Below are positions 43,982 to 53,886 of a DNA stretch of 64,000 nucleotides, in pieces. This DNA is from Bacteroidota bacterium. GTDB lineage: Bacteria > Bacteroidota > Bacteroidia > Cytophagales > Cyclobacteriaceae. Position 1 is the stretch's first letter; each line of letters opens with the position of its first letter. The stretch covers positions 177,879 through 241,878 of the forward strand of contig JAFDYT010000012.1 in assembly GCA_018266055.1 (NCBI GenBank), read 5' to 3'. The notes beneath the pieces were generated by a model, which ran no database searches, was not told the origin of the DNA, and saw only the letters and a list, made by a program, of their open reading frames with translations. The position numbers and the translations under genes were made by a program.

Positions 43982-46831
43982 ATGAAGAAAAATAGTTATT
44001 TAACAGCGCTTGCATTTTTTCTTTCGTGCGCGCTGTATGCGCAAAAGGTCACCCTCAATCCGACCATTACTCCAACGCTCTTCCGATACAATGATCAGAT
44101 TACTGTCAACTATGATGTCACGGGTACTTCGCTGGCGTCGCTCACGGATGCGTGGGTATGGGTGTGGATTCCTGGAAACACTGCGATCAATGCCAACTAC
44201 AACGTGAACCCGGCAAGCAGTAATACCGCAACAACCAATCACGCCAAATGCACCTTATCAACGGCTGGAGGAAAAACTATTTTTTCGATTACGTTCAAAC
44301 CTTCTGATTTTTTTGCCTCTGACATCAGTACGCAAACTCAATTGGGTATTCTGCTGAAAGGAAACGATTGGGCCAACGGCCAGACCACCGATTTCATTGC
44401 CACCTTTTGGGATGGATCTTTTCAGGTGAAACTTACTGCGCCTACACAACAGCCATTGTTTGTAACAAAAGGAAATACCATTCAGGTGCAGGCTACCACA
44501 CCTGTCACCGCCGACTTTAGTTTATCGATCAACAATAAAATTGTCAATACGCAAACTGCACTGACCAGCTATTCTTACACGCTAACCGTAAGCGATACGG
44601 TTTCTTTCTATAGTGCAACGCTTACGGCAACCGCCAATTCCAAATCAAGCTCGGCGACATTTACTTTTAATATTCCACAGACAAGCCCCGTGGCTTCACG
44701 TCCGGCTGGAATAATTGACGGAATCAATTACAATCCCAATGACGCCTCCAAAGCGACGCTCAGTTTCTGGGCGCCAGGAAAAACTTCCATTTATGCCATT
44801 GGAGATTTTTCCAATTGGAGTGTGTTGCCCTCGAATCTCATGAACAAGGACGGCGAACATTTTTGGGTTGAACTTACCGGGCTGACTGCAGGAAAAGAAT
44901 ATGCGTTTCAATATTTGGTCGACCAAACCTTACGCATCGCCGACCCCTACGCAGATAAAATTCTGGAACCTGAAGACACTCAGATTCCGGCCACTACCTA
45001 TCCTAATTTAATTTCAGTTCCTGCGAATGCAATTAGTTCGCAATGGTACTTCAACCGCTTTTCTGTATTACAAACCGGACAAACACCTTATCAATGGCAG
45101 ACGGTGAACTATACCAAGCCAGCCAAGGAGAAATTGGTCATCTACGAAGTATTGATCCGCGATTTTTTTGACTCGAACCATCGCAACTTTCAAAGCCTGA
45201 TCGACACCATTTCTTATTTTAAAAAATTAGGCGTGAACGCCATTGAGCTGATGCCCATTACTGAGTTTAATGGTGAGATCGGCTGGGGATATAACCCCAC
45301 GTTTATGTTTGCCGTGCAGAAATACTATGGCACGAAAAACAAACTCAAAGAATTTGTGGACAAGTGCCACGCCAATGGTATCGCGGTGATTATGGACATT
45401 GTGATGAACCATCAGGATTTACCCAACTCGTATGCGATGTTGGATTATGATTTCGTCAACGGTCATCCAAATGCTACGAATAAATGGTTTAATGTTTCGG
45501 CGCCGCATCCGTACAGCGTGTTTAACGATTTAAACCACGAAAGTCCGTACACTCGAAAATACCTTGACACAATCAATTATCACTGGATCAGCGAATATAA
45601 GATCGATGGATATCGCTACGATTTAGCGAAAGGCTTTACCCAGACAGTTTCCAACGAGAGTACTGTGGGCAACTACGACCAATCACGCGTCGACAACTTG
45701 AGTCGCATGGCGAATGTGCTGTGGTCTAAGTTTCCAGATGCATATATTATTCTTGAACACTTCGCTGCCAACTCCGAAGAGACAGTTCTGGCCAACTATC
45801 AGGTGGCGCAGGGAAGAGGGATGATGCTGTGGGAAAACTTCAACTACGCTTACGGACAAAACACGATGGGCTACGCTAGTGGCGCCGATATCAGCGGAAT
45901 GTATTACGGCAATAAAGGATGGTCTGCACCGCGTGCTGTGGGTTATATGGAAAGTCATGACGAAGAGCGGGAGATGTACAGAAACCTACAGTTCGGAAAT
46001 GTATCGGGCGATTATTCAGTAAAAAATAATGTGATCGCACTAAATCGGATGAAAGCAGCGTCGTTGATATTTTATACCATACCTGGTCCAAAGATGCTGT
46101 GGGAATTTGGCGAACTTGGCTTTGATCACAGCATCAATGAATGCCAGGATGGAACAGTAAACAATAATTGCCGCCTTGACCCCAAGCCTGTAACGTGGAG
46201 CTATCTGCAGGATCCTACCCGTAAATCCTTGTGGAACTTTACTGCAGACTTGATGCGACTGCGAAAAAACTTTAACGTGTTTACCTCAACTGGTGCCGCA
46301 CAATTTAGTAACAGCAGCTCCTCGCTGGTGCAGATGATCTCGTTGAAGAATACACCTTACACCGCAACGCCCGCAGACTCAACACAAATGAATGCGCAGA
46401 TTGTTTCCAATATGGATGTCACTAGCCAAACTATCACGATGACTTTTCCACATGCTGGTACCTGGTACGATTATTATAATCAGGGAGCGGCAGTTACTGT
46501 TCCTTCGTCGGGGCTTCCCCTTACCATTGCTCCGGGAGATTATCATCTTTACACGGATGTCAAAATCAAATCACCATCCGTGGTTACGGCCATTGCTGAT
46601 ACACCTTCGGTAGAAGTGACGATTTATCCCAACCCGGCGCAAAACAGATTTCAAGTAAAATCAGATGCGGACATTATTCAGGTGCAGGCAAGAACGCTGA
46701 CCGGCGCAGCCTTGCAACCCACTCGGGTGGATGAGAAAACGTGGGACATCTCTACTTTTTCTTCCGGACTTTATGTTCTTGAGATTTCAACCGGAGCCGG
46801 AGTGGTAAGAAAAAAGATCATCAAAAATTAA
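43982..46831 (+). CDS. GH13 alpha-amylase with type IX secretion tail
   Basis: The ATG at 43982 (MKKNSYLTALAF) gives 949 residues with a signal peptide. N-terminal Ig-like domains (about 25-235) are followed by a CBM48/E-set domain (about 245-350, SFWAPGKTSIYAIGDFSNW). The GH13 barrel (about 385-790) has catalytic aspartate in DGYRYDLAKG, glutamate in YIILEHFA and aspartate in MESHDEER. The C-terminal about 80 residues (EVTIYPNPAQNRF to VVRKKIIKN) form a type A T9SS sorting domain, so the enzyme is exported and anchored or released outside. A GTG 3 nt upstream is the alternative start. Confidence 0.93.
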   Translation: MKKNSYLTALAFFLSCALYAQKVTLNPTITPTLFRYNDQITVNYDVTGTSLASLTDAWVWVWIPGNTAINANYNVNPASSNTATTNHAKCTLSTAGGKTIFSITFKPSDFFASDISTQTQLGILLKGNDWANGQTTDFIATFWDGSFQVKLTAPTQQPLFVTKGNTIQVQATTPVTADFSLSINNKIVNTQTALTSYSYTLTVSDTVSFYSATLTATANSKSSSATFTFNIPQTSPVASRPAGIIDGINYNPNDASKATLSFWAPGKTSIYAIGDFSNWSVLPSNLMNKDGEHFWVELTGLTAGKEYAFQYLVDQTLRIADPYADKILEPEDTQIPATTYPNLISVPANAISSQWYFNRFSVLQTGQTPYQWQTVNYTKPAKEKLVIYEVLIRDFFDSNHRNFQSLIDTISYFKKLGVNAIELMPITEFNGEIGWGYNPTFMFAVQKYYGTKNKLKEFVDKCHANGIAVIMDIVMNHQDLPNSYAMLDYDFVNGHPNATNKWFNVSAPHPYSVFNDLNHESPYTRKYLDTINYHWISEYKIDGYRYDLAKGFTQTVSNESTVGNYDQSRVDNLSRMANVLWSKFPDAYIILEHFAANSEETVLANYQVAQGRGMMLWENFNYAYGQNTMGYASGADISGMYYGNKGWSAPRAVGYMESHDEEREMYRNLQFGNVSGDYSVKNNVIALNRMKAASLIFYTIPGPKMLWEFGELGFDHSINECQDGTVNNNCRLDPKPVTWSYLQDPTRKSLWNFTADLMRLRKNFNVFTSTGAAQFSNSSSSLVQMISLKNTPYTATPADSTQMNAQIVSNMDVTSQTITMTFPHAGTWYDYYNQGAAVTVPSSGLPLTIAPGDYHLYTDVKIKSPSVVTAIADTPSVEVTIYPNPAQNRFQVKSDADIIQVQARTLTGAALQPTRVDEKTWDISTFSSGLYVLEISTGAGVVRKKIIKN

Positions 46832-46843
46832 ATCCTCAATACG

Positions 46844-48709
46844 ATGCGCTCAATAACTGCCAAAATTTCTATACTCGTTTTAATAACTGTACTTTCATCT
46901 GGCGTTTGTTTTTCACAAACCGCAACAACCTTTGATCGCGTAGAGCCAGCGTTCTGGTGGGTAGGGATGAAGAATCACGAGTTGCAGATTCTGTTTTATC
47001 ATCACAACGCAGATCTGAGCAAACATGAGGTATCGTTAAGTTATCCCGGCGTCACGTTGCTTCAAAAAATAAATGTTGAAAATCCGCATTACCTGTTTCT
47101 AAAACTTGATGTGAGCGCATCTGCAAAGGCAGGAACTGTTGCCATTCAATTCAAGGCTGGTAAGAAAACGTTTACCTACAATTACGAACTAAAAAATAAA
47201 TCAACAGCCCCCAATCGCATTCAGGGCTTCAACTCCAGCGACGTAGTTTACCTGATCATGCCCGACCGGTTTGCTAATGGTGATGCTAAGAACGATACGC
47301 TGCCTGGATTTTTTCAAGGCACGCATCGTGAAAAACCCTTCGGCCGACATGGCGGCGACCTCAAGGGAATTTCAGATCATCTCGATTATATTAAAAACCT
47401 TGGAGTTACAGCGCTTTGGCTAAACCCGGTGTTGGAAAATAACCAGAAACGCGAAAGCTACCATGGCTATGCCATCACCGATTTGTATAAAGTGGATGCG
47501 CGCTTCGGCAGCAACGAAGAGTACCTTACACTGATCAACAAGTCACATCAGTCTGGAATGAAAGTAATTCAAGACATGGTGATGAATCACATTGGCAATG
47601 AGCATTGGTTAGTCAAAGATGCGCCCGAGAAAGATTGGATCCATCACTTTCCCACCTACACCAGCTCTAACTACAGAGGAGGTTTGATCTCTGATCCGTA
47701 TCGGTCAAAAGCTGACTCCGTGCTGATGGTAAACGGTTGGTTTGATACAACCATGCCCGATGTAAACCAGTCGAATCCATTATTCGCACAGTACCTGATT
47801 CAGAATTCATTGTGGTGGATTGAGTACGCCGGTATCGACGGCATCCGGATGGATACTTACCCCTATCCTGATAAATATTTCATGGCGCGGTGGGCGAAAG
47901 CACTTACTGACGAATATCCTCAGTTTGGACTCGTAGGTGAAGTGTGGATTCCGTCTGTTGCGCAGACTGCCTACTGGCAAAAAGGCGCAAAGAATACCGA
48001 CGGGTATGAGTCTAATCTTCCTTCGGTAACTGATTTCACTTTTTGTTTTGCTGTTCCCAGAGCGCTCAACGAAAATGGAGGATGGGATACCGGGCTTACC
48101 CGGTTGTATGATCTACTGAGTCATGATTTTCAATACCCGAATGCCAACAACAACCTCACTTTTTTAGACAACCATGACATGACCAGGTTCTTCCTGACCG
48201 TAGGGAAAGACCTTGCCAAGTTTAAAATGGGACTTTCATTTCTGATGACGGCTCGCGGAATTCCAGAGATTTATTACGGAACTGAAATATTAATGGACGG
48301 TGATGCGAGCAGTCATCCTCAGGTGCGCCGGGATTACCCTGGCGGCTGGCCTGGCGATGCCTCGGATTTATTTAATCCCAAAAATGGTACGCCTGATCAA
48401 CTTGAGGCTCGTGCATTCATTACTAAACTGCTTAACTGGCGCAAATCAAAGCCGGTAATTCATTCAGGCAAGATCACCCATTTCATTCCAAAGGATAATG
48501 TGTACGTGTACTTTCGTACCCTCGGCAACGAGATGGTGATGGTGATCATGAATGGTAATGCCAACGAGAATGTTCTTAACACACAACGCTTTCAAGAGCT
48601 TTTAAAAGGAAAGGTTCGTGCGAAAAACGTAATCACGGATGAGGTGATACCATCGCTGGATGCCATCAAGGTTCCTGCAAGAACGGCCTTGATCCTTGAG
48701 CTTGAGTAA
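46844..48709 (+). CDS. susA: GH13 neopullulanase/cyclomaltodextrinase-like enzyme (SusA-like)
   Basis: The 621-residue protein has a signal peptide (ending GVCFS). An N-terminal cyclomaltodextrinase-type beta domain (about 25-120) is followed by a GH13 barrel with GIDGIRMDTYPYPD, the acid glutamate in LVGEVWIP, and LDNHDMTRF. The closing beta domain includes ALILELE. It most likely acts in the periplasm on oligosaccharides imported by SusCD, as SusA does. It follows the T9SS amylase by 12 nt in one operon. Confidence 0.92.
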   Translation: MRSITAKISILVLITVLSSGVCFSQTATTFDRVEPAFWWVGMKNHELQILFYHHNADLSKHEVSLSYPGVTLLQKINVENPHYLFLKLDVSASAKAGTVAIQFKAGKKTFTYNYELKNKSTAPNRIQGFNSSDVVYLIMPDRFANGDAKNDTLPGFFQGTHREKPFGRHGGDLKGISDHLDYIKNLGVTALWLNPVLENNQKRESYHGYAITDLYKVDARFGSNEEYLTLINKSHQSGMKVIQDMVMNHIGNEHWLVKDAPEKDWIHHFPTYTSSNYRGGLISDPYRSKADSVLMVNGWFDTTMPDVNQSNPLFAQYLIQNSLWWIEYAGIDGIRMDTYPYPDKYFMARWAKALTDEYPQFGLVGEVWIPSVAQTAYWQKGAKNTDGYESNLPSVTDFTFCFAVPRALNENGGWDTGLTRLYDLLSHDFQYPNANNNLTFLDNHDMTRFFLTVGKDLAKFKMGLSFLMTARGIPEIYYGTEILMDGDASSHPQVRRDYPGGWPGDASDLFNPKNGTPDQLEARAFITKLLNWRKSKPVIHSGKITHFIPKDNVYVYFRTLGNEMVMVIMNGNANENVLNTQRFQELLKGKVRAKNVITDEVIPSLDAIKVPARTALILELE

Positions 48710-48712
48710 TCC

Positions 48713-49378
48713 TTAGCGGCTTCCAAAAATGGAAGTACCGATTCGCACCAGCGTACTTCCTTCTTCAACAGCGATGTCATAATCCTGGCTCATGCCCATG
48801 GATATTTCTTTCATCTCCATGTTGGGAGGTAAATTAAGTTGCGCAAGCCTGGTGAAAAGAGTTTTTAAACTTTTGAATTCGGTTCTCACTTGGTCTTTAT
48901 TTTCGGTGAAGGTGGCCATGCCCATCAGGCCACAAACTTTTATTGAATTAAGTGAAGCGATTTTACCCGACTGAAGTAAGTCCATCAACTCTGCTTCGTC
49001 AAATCCGAATTTGGTTTCTTCTTTTGCAATGTAAACCTGCAAAAGGCAGTTGACGATTCGATTATTTTTTTTTGCCTGCTTGTTAATTTCTTCCAATACT
49101 TTGAAGCTATCCACAGAGTGAATCAACGATACGAAAGGCACGAGTTGTTTTACCTTGTTGGTTTGCAGATGACCGATCATGTGCCACTCAATGTCTGATG
49201 GCAATTCGCTTTGCTTCGCCACAAGTTCCTGCACTTTATTCTCACCAAAAATCCGCTGGCCCGCGTCATAGGCTTCCTTGAGTTTTTCAACGGGTTGGGT
49301 CTTGCTTACGGCCACCAGCCTGCATCCGGTATTTAAGAGTTTATTTCGGAAAAAGGTAATATTATTTGTGATGTTCAT
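48713..49378 (-). CDS. yggS: YggS/PLPBP pyridoxal-phosphate homeostasis protein
   Basis: The ATG at 49378 (MNITNNITFFRNKL) gives 221 residues. The PLP lysine lies in LVAVSKTQPVEKL near residue 30, and the TIM-barrel markers FGENKVQELVAK, WHMIGHLQTNKV, HSVDSF and the closing MGMSQDYDIAVEEGSTLVRIGTSIFG are all present. It binds PLP without catalysis and balances vitamin B6 pools. The gene converges on susA, with 3 nt between stop codons. Confidence 0.94.
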   Translation of the reverse strand: MNITNNITFFRNKLLNTGCRLVAVSKTQPVEKLKEAYDAGQRIFGENKVQELVAKQSELPSDIEWHMIGHLQTNKVKQLVPFVSLIHSVDSFKVLEEINKQAKKNNRIVNCLLQVYIAKEETKFGFDEAELMDLLQSGKIASLNSIKVCGLMGMATFTENKDQVRTEFKSLKTLFTRLAQLNLPPNMEMKEISMGMSQDYDIAVEEGSTLVRIGTSIFGSR

Positions 49379-49415
49379 TGTATAAATTAGCCTCAATTAT
49401 CATTTCCGTAAAGTT

Positions 49416-50951
49416 ATGGCGATCATCGGTACGTTACTCAAAAAAGGGATTAAACTTCGCGAAAACCTTCACCAGGAATATTCTTCGCCCCTTGAACTTC
49501 AAAAAGAGGAACTTAAAGAGCTGATGATTACGGCTCGCGGCACTGAGTTTGGTAAGTATTACGACTTTGATTCCATTTTGTCGCAGTTCCGCAAAAAAGG
49601 GAAATCCTTTTATGAAGCATACAAAGCTTCGGTGCCGATTCACGATTATAACAAGATTTATAAAGACTGGTGGCAGCTGACCTACAAGGGCGCGAAAAAT
49701 ATATGTTGGCCAGGCCGGATAAAATACTTTGCCCTTAGCTCGGGTACCTCCGAGTCAGCGTCGAAGCATATTCCCGTTACCAAAGAGATGACGAAGGCGA
49801 TTCAGCGCACGAGCATTCGCCAGATTTTATCACTTTCCAAATACGATTTGCCGGCTTCTATTTTCGAGGCTGGCATTTTAATGATTGGCGGAAGCACTCA
49901 TTTGAATAAGAAAGGAAGTTACTTCGAAGGCGACCTTAGCGGGATTCAGGCGGCACGCCTGCCGTTTTGGTTTCAGCATTTTTATAAGCCCGGGAAGAAG
50001 ATTGCCAAGAGTCGTAACTGGGAAAGTAAACTCAACCAGATTGTGCGCAAAGCAAAGGATTGGGACATTGGTATTATTGTGGGCGTTCCGGCGTGGATTC
50101 AGATTCTGATCGAAAAGATTTTAGATTATTATAAGGTGGCGAATATTCACGAGATATGGCCTAACCTTCGCGTGTATGTGCACGGCGGCGTATCGATGGA
50201 TCCTTATCGCAAGGGATTTGAAAAATTGTTAGGGAGACCGATCTATTATATTGAGACATACCTTGCGTCGGAGGGATTTCTCGCCTATCAGGCTGTGCCA
50301 AAGAGCAAGTCGATGAAACTGGTGTTGAACAACGGACTGTTTTATGAATTTGTACCCTTTGACGATCGCAATTTTTTGCCTTCCGGCGAAATTAAACCCG
50401 ATGCGGAAGCGCTACTCATTGATGAGGTAGAAGAAGGAAAAGACTATGCACTTCTGCTTTCTACCTGCTCTGGCGCGTGGCGTTACCTGATTGGCGACGT
50501 AATTAAATTCACGTCGATTGAAGAATCTGAAATACATATTACAGGACGAACCAAGCACTTCCTCAGTTTGTGTGGAGAGCATCTCTCCGTTGAGAATATG
50601 AATAAGGCCATAGAAATGGTTTCCAATGACCTGAACATTTCTATTATGGAGTTTACCGTGTCCGGAATTCCGTACGGATCACTCTTCGCTCATCACTGGT
50701 ACATCGGTACTGATGATAAAGTGGATCCTAAAGTATTGAAAGATAAAATCGATCAACACCTGAAGGAACTCAACGACGATTATGCCGTTGAACGAAGCGC
50801 TGCACTGAAGGAAGTGATCGTGGATGTGTTGCCGTTGCAGAAATTTTATGATTGGTTGGAATCAAAAGGAAAGGCTGGAGGTCAGAATAAATTTCCGCGC
50901 GTGATGAAAAATGCGCAATTGGAAGAATGGATTAACTTTATTTCCCGCTAA
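49416..50951 (+). CDS. GH3 auxin-responsive-promoter family acyl-adenylating protein
   Basis: The 511-residue protein belongs to the GH3 superfamily of acyl-acid amido synthetases. Signatures include FALSSGTSESASKHIPVT (phosphate-binding loop), GGVSMDPYRKGFEKLLG, YIETYLASEGFLAYQ and the C-terminal ITGRTKHFLSLCGEHLS. Plant members conjugate hormones to amino acids; bacterial roles are largely unknown. It is followed by a LysE-type exporter whose ATG overlaps the stop by 1 nt, suggesting that an amino-acid conjugate or related product could be exported. Confidence 0.88.
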   Translation: MAIIGTLLKKGIKLRENLHQEYSSPLELQKEELKELMITARGTEFGKYYDFDSILSQFRKKGKSFYEAYKASVPIHDYNKIYKDWWQLTYKGAKNICWPGRIKYFALSSGTSESASKHIPVTKEMTKAIQRTSIRQILSLSKYDLPASIFEAGILMIGGSTHLNKKGSYFEGDLSGIQAARLPFWFQHFYKPGKKIAKSRNWESKLNQIVRKAKDWDIGIIVGVPAWIQILIEKILDYYKVANIHEIWPNLRVYVHGGVSMDPYRKGFEKLLGRPIYYIETYLASEGFLAYQAVPKSKSMKLVLNNGLFYEFVPFDDRNFLPSGEIKPDAEALLIDEVEEGKDYALLLSTCSGAWRYLIGDVIKFTSIEESEIHITGRTKHFLSLCGEHLSVENMNKAIEMVSNDLNISIMEFTVSGIPYGSLFAHHWYIGTDDKVDPKVLKDKIDQHLKELNDDYAVERSAALKEVIVDVLPLQKFYDWLESKGKAGGQNKFPRVMKNAQLEEWINFISR

Positions 50952-51589
50952 TGTCAATCGTATTCAACGGAATACAGTTCGGGTTTTTGCTCGCCTTTCT
51001 GGTAGGCCCTGTGTTCTTCACCATCATTCAAACAAGTGTGGAGAAAGGGTTCTGGAATGGAGCATTGGTGGCGATTGGTGTATCCGTCAGCGACATCATC
51101 TACGTCACCATCTGTTATTTCGGACTGTTTCAGTTTCTTAACGACCCCCATTCAAAAACGGTCATGGCCTACATTGGAGGCGCGATCCTTATCTTGTTTG
51201 GGTTATATCATCTGGTGATCAAAGCGCGCAAAGCAAGAGAAGTTTCCTTCATGGCTGCCGCCGAAAAGCGCCCGCTTAAATACATTCTTAAAGGATTTAT
51301 CATCAACGGAATTACGCCGATGGTATTTATTTTCTGGATTGGTACCATCAGCTTTGCTACGGTGGAGTTCCATTATTCCACAGGCTTCGAATTTTTTATC
51401 TTCTTCACTGCGTTACTTACCACGGTGCTGGCCACCGACATTACAAAGGCTTTTCTCGCCGACAAACTGCGCCGCCTGATCACGCACCGCTTTCTGATGA
51501 TTATGAATATCGTCATTGGTATTTGCCTCATCGGCTTTGGAATAAAGCTACTGATGATGGCCAAAGATGGCGTGATCTTACTTCAATGA
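50951..51589 (+). CDS. LysE/RhtB-family amino-acid exporter
   Basis: The 212-residue protein has about six hydrophobic helices. The LysE opening reads FGFLLAFLVGPVFFTIIQTSVEKGFWNGALVAIGVSVSDI, where the GP of helix 1 is conserved. Family members export amino acids or derivatives. The start overlaps the GH3 stop (TAATG), so the two are translationally coupled. It converges on queA, with a 7-nt overlap of coding ends. Confidence 0.88.
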   Translation: MSIVFNGIQFGFLLAFLVGPVFFTIIQTSVEKGFWNGALVAIGVSVSDIIYVTICYFGLFQFLNDPHSKTVMAYIGGAILILFGLYHLVIKARKAREVSFMAAAEKRPLKYILKGFIINGITPMVFIFWIGTISFATVEFHYSTGFEFFIFFTALLTTVLATDITKAFLADKLRRLITHRFLMIMNIVIGICLIGFGIKLLMMAKDGVILLQ

Positions 51590-52782
51590 TTTCGGAATAA
51601 CAGCGAGCTGTCCCCATAACTAAGGAAACGATAGTCGTTGCTCAGCGCTGCGCCATAGATTTTTTTCCAATCGTCACCGACAAAGGCAGCCACGAGCAAA
51701 ATCAGCGTGGAGCCCGGCTGATGAAAGTTAGTGATGAGTACTTCGACTAATTTGAAATCATAGCCCGGCATGATGTAGATGGAACTCTCGCCAATAAGCT
51801 GATCAGTTTTTGAGTCATCCATTTTTTTAAGTACTGCCTCCAACGACTCTTCTTTTGAGCAAGGTTTCAGTGTATAAGCATCTTGCTGGTGGATAATAAA
51901 ATCTGCCTGAGCATGGTGAACTAGTTTTACGCCATACCAATATAAACTCTCCAGCGATCGCATCGACGTGGTGCCCACGGCAACTACTGGTCTGTCAGCA
52001 ATCAGTAGTTGCTCCACGTTTTTCCTGGTGATAATGATCTGCTCAGCATGCATCGTATGCTCTTTTGCATTGGCTGTTTTCACGGGCTGAAAAGTGCCAG
52101 CGCTCACGTGCAAGGTGAGAAACTCAGTGACTATGTTTCGTTCCTTCAGCGACTCAAGGACCTTATCTGTGAAATGAAGTCCTGCGGTAGGTGCGGCAAC
52201 GGCTCCTTTTTCTTTTGAATAAACGGTTTGGTATCGCTCGCTGTCTTCGCGTTCGGCTTTTCTTTTAATATAAGGAGGAAGTGGAATGGAGCCGACTTTT
52301 TCCAATACCTCAGAGAAGGTAAGATCAGCAGGCGACCACGTGAATTCAACTACTGCGTTTGCTCTGTCGATCAACTTCGCGTCAAGCGCAAAGTGCTCTG
52401 TTTCGACAACCAAAGGAGTATTCTCTTTCCATCGTTTCAGGTTTCCAATCGCGCAATGCCATTGTGACTTTTGTGTGGCGGTCATCGCTATGGAAACAAT
52501 AGGAGATGGCGAGATGGGATTAAGCAAAAAGACTTCGATGGTGGCGCCGGTATTTTTTTGAAAAAACAATCGCGCGGGAATTACTTTGGTGTTGTTGAAA
52601 AACAAAATCGAGTGGGAGGGCAGGTAATCACTTAGTTTAGAAAAACGCGAGTGCACGATTTGCCCTTGCCGGTACACCAACAGTTTTGATTGATCGCGTT
52701 CGGCCAATGGCGTAAGCGCAATACGATCTTCCGGAAGGTGATAAGTAAAATCGTTTATCGAAATAGCTCGATCAGTACCCAT
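51583..52782 (-). CDS. queA: S-adenosylmethionine:tRNA ribosyltransferase-isomerase QueA
   Basis: The 399-residue protein makes epoxyqueuosine on tRNA by transferring the ribosyl part of SAM. Signatures are FTYHLPEDRIALTPLAERDQSKLL near the start, SILFFNNTKVIPARLFFQKN, KGAVAAPTAGLHFT, FLTLHVSAGTFQPV and the C-terminal ITNFHQPGSTLILLVAAF. It is longer than E. coli QueA (356) by about 40 residues, in line with Bacteroidota homologues. Its neighbour paaC ends 34 nt upstream. Confidence 0.95.
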   Translation of the reverse strand: MGTDRAISINDFTYHLPEDRIALTPLAERDQSKLLVYRQGQIVHSRFSKLSDYLPSHSILFFNNTKVIPARLFFQKNTGATIEVFLLNPISPSPIVSIAMTATQKSQWHCAIGNLKRWKENTPLVVETEHFALDAKLIDRANAVVEFTWSPADLTFSEVLEKVGSIPLPPYIKRKAEREDSERYQTVYSKEKGAVAAPTAGLHFTDKVLESLKERNIVTEFLTLHVSAGTFQPVKTANAKEHTMHAEQIIITRKNVEQLLIADRPVVAVGTTSMRSLESLYWYGVKLVHHAQADFIIHQQDAYTLKPCSKEESLEAVLKKMDDSKTDQLIGESSIYIMPGYDFKLVEVLITNFHQPGSTLILLVAAFVGDDWKKIYGAALSNDYRFLSYGDSSLLFRNH

Positions 52783-52816
52783 GGTTTGAAAAGGCTAAAG
52801 ATAATTGGCTGCGCCA

Positions 52817-53572
52817 TTACCACTCGGCAGTAGGGTCAATTCGAAATACTTCTCCCATCTCGTTCAGCAGCAAGGTCAGGTGTTCGCTATGATGCCCGGA
52901 TCTTCCGCCTGTTATTGGTGTGAGTGTTGAAATGTCGGGAACGCGGAGCTGAGTTTGGATGAGGACTTCGTTTATTTTTTGAAGCCATTGCTTTTTTAAT
53001 TCCTCTTCACCAGCGAAAAGACGGGTCGAGATAATTTCTTTTTCAAAAGGAGATTCTTCGAAGATGCCGAGCGCGTAAGGCAAGGCCTGCTCCAGTGAGT
53101 GCTGAAGACGCGCAATACTCTCGGTGGTAGCCGATCCTAATTGTTTTACCCACGTATTGGCGTGAAGGGTGTGATAGCGCAATTCACCTTTGATTTTTTT
53201 GGCAAGCAATGCCAGCGGCTCATACGACGATTGTGTCAATAATTCCCAGCGAAGAAAATCAGCGGTGTCAAAGAGAAAATGCCGCACGAGGCTAAAGTCA
53301 TACTCCTGGTTAGGCAACTCGACCAATTGGCAATTGTGAAATTGGCTGGCGTTTCGTGTGAAGGCGATGGTGTCAGGCGCTTGTTCTCCGAGGTCATGAA
53401 GTATTTGATACAAGGCATAGCTTTGCCCGATTTTATCTTGTGCCATCGACGAGAAGGCAATGTCTTCTTCCAGCAACGGCCCAAGTCCGGTCCATTCGCT
53501 GTTGCGATGACCGAGAATGAGCAAGTCGTCTGCCATCTTGTAAAGAAGTTCTTTTAATGCGTCGTTGTTCAT
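52817..53572 (-). CDS. paaC: 1,2-phenylacetyl-CoA epoxidase structural subunit PaaC
   Basis: The 251-residue ferritin-like protein has the PaaC pattern: DDLLILGHRNSEWTGLGPLLEEDIAFSSMAQDKIGQS near the N-terminus, then LVRHFLFDTADFLRWELL and ELRYHTLHANTWVKQLG. PaaC partners the catalytic PaaA in the phenylacetyl-CoA epoxidase. The C-terminus ends near GGRSGHHSEHLTLLLNEM, usual for the family. Its start overlaps the stop of the preceding small membrane gene by 4 nt (ATGA). paaD and paaE are not in the window. Confidence 0.93.
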   Translation of the reverse strand: MNNDALKELLYKMADDLLILGHRNSEWTGLGPLLEEDIAFSSMAQDKIGQSYALYQILHDLGEQAPDTIAFTRNASQFHNCQLVELPNQEYDFSLVRHFLFDTADFLRWELLTQSSYEPLALLAKKIKGELRYHTLHANTWVKQLGSATTESIARLQHSLEQALPYALGIFEESPFEKEIISTRLFAGEEELKKQWLQKINEVLIQTQLRVPDISTLTPITGGRSGHHSEHLTLLLNEMGEVFRIDPTAEW

Positions 53573-53886
53573 TCAGTTACTTTTTGATTTTCAAAACTTC
53601 CTTTCAGAAATGAATACAAAGCAAGCAGTGCGATGGTGAAAATAAAATTTAATCCCTGAAGCGTAAACACAATTACGATGGCAGGAATAAGAACCAAGAT
53701 TGACTTATGAAAAAGTGAAATAGATTTAGCGCTCTTCACCTCGATCCATATATAATATAAACTGATTGTCAAAGCTCCTAACTGTATAAGAATCTCGCCA
53801 AGGTTTATTTTAAATAAACTAAGCACTACGCCAAGCACCAGAATCAAATGAATAGACGTCTCAATCTGCTTTATCCGCGAATTCAT
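53569..53886 (-). CDS. Small membrane protein between paaB and paaC
   Basis: The 105-residue protein has about three hydrophobic helices (about 10-30, 32-48, 62-95) and no recognised family. Its ATG immediately follows the paaB stop (TAAATG) and its stop overlaps the paaC start (ATGA). It must therefore be translated with the epoxidase genes. It is absent from the standard paaABCDE operon. It could be a lineage-specific accessory or an insertion that kept coupling. Confidence 0.7.
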   Translation of the reverse strand: MNSRIKQIETSIHLILVLGVVLSLFKINLGEILIQLGALTISLYYIWIEVKSAKSISLFHKSILVLIPAIVIVFTLQGLNFIFTIALLALYSFLKGSFENQKVTE

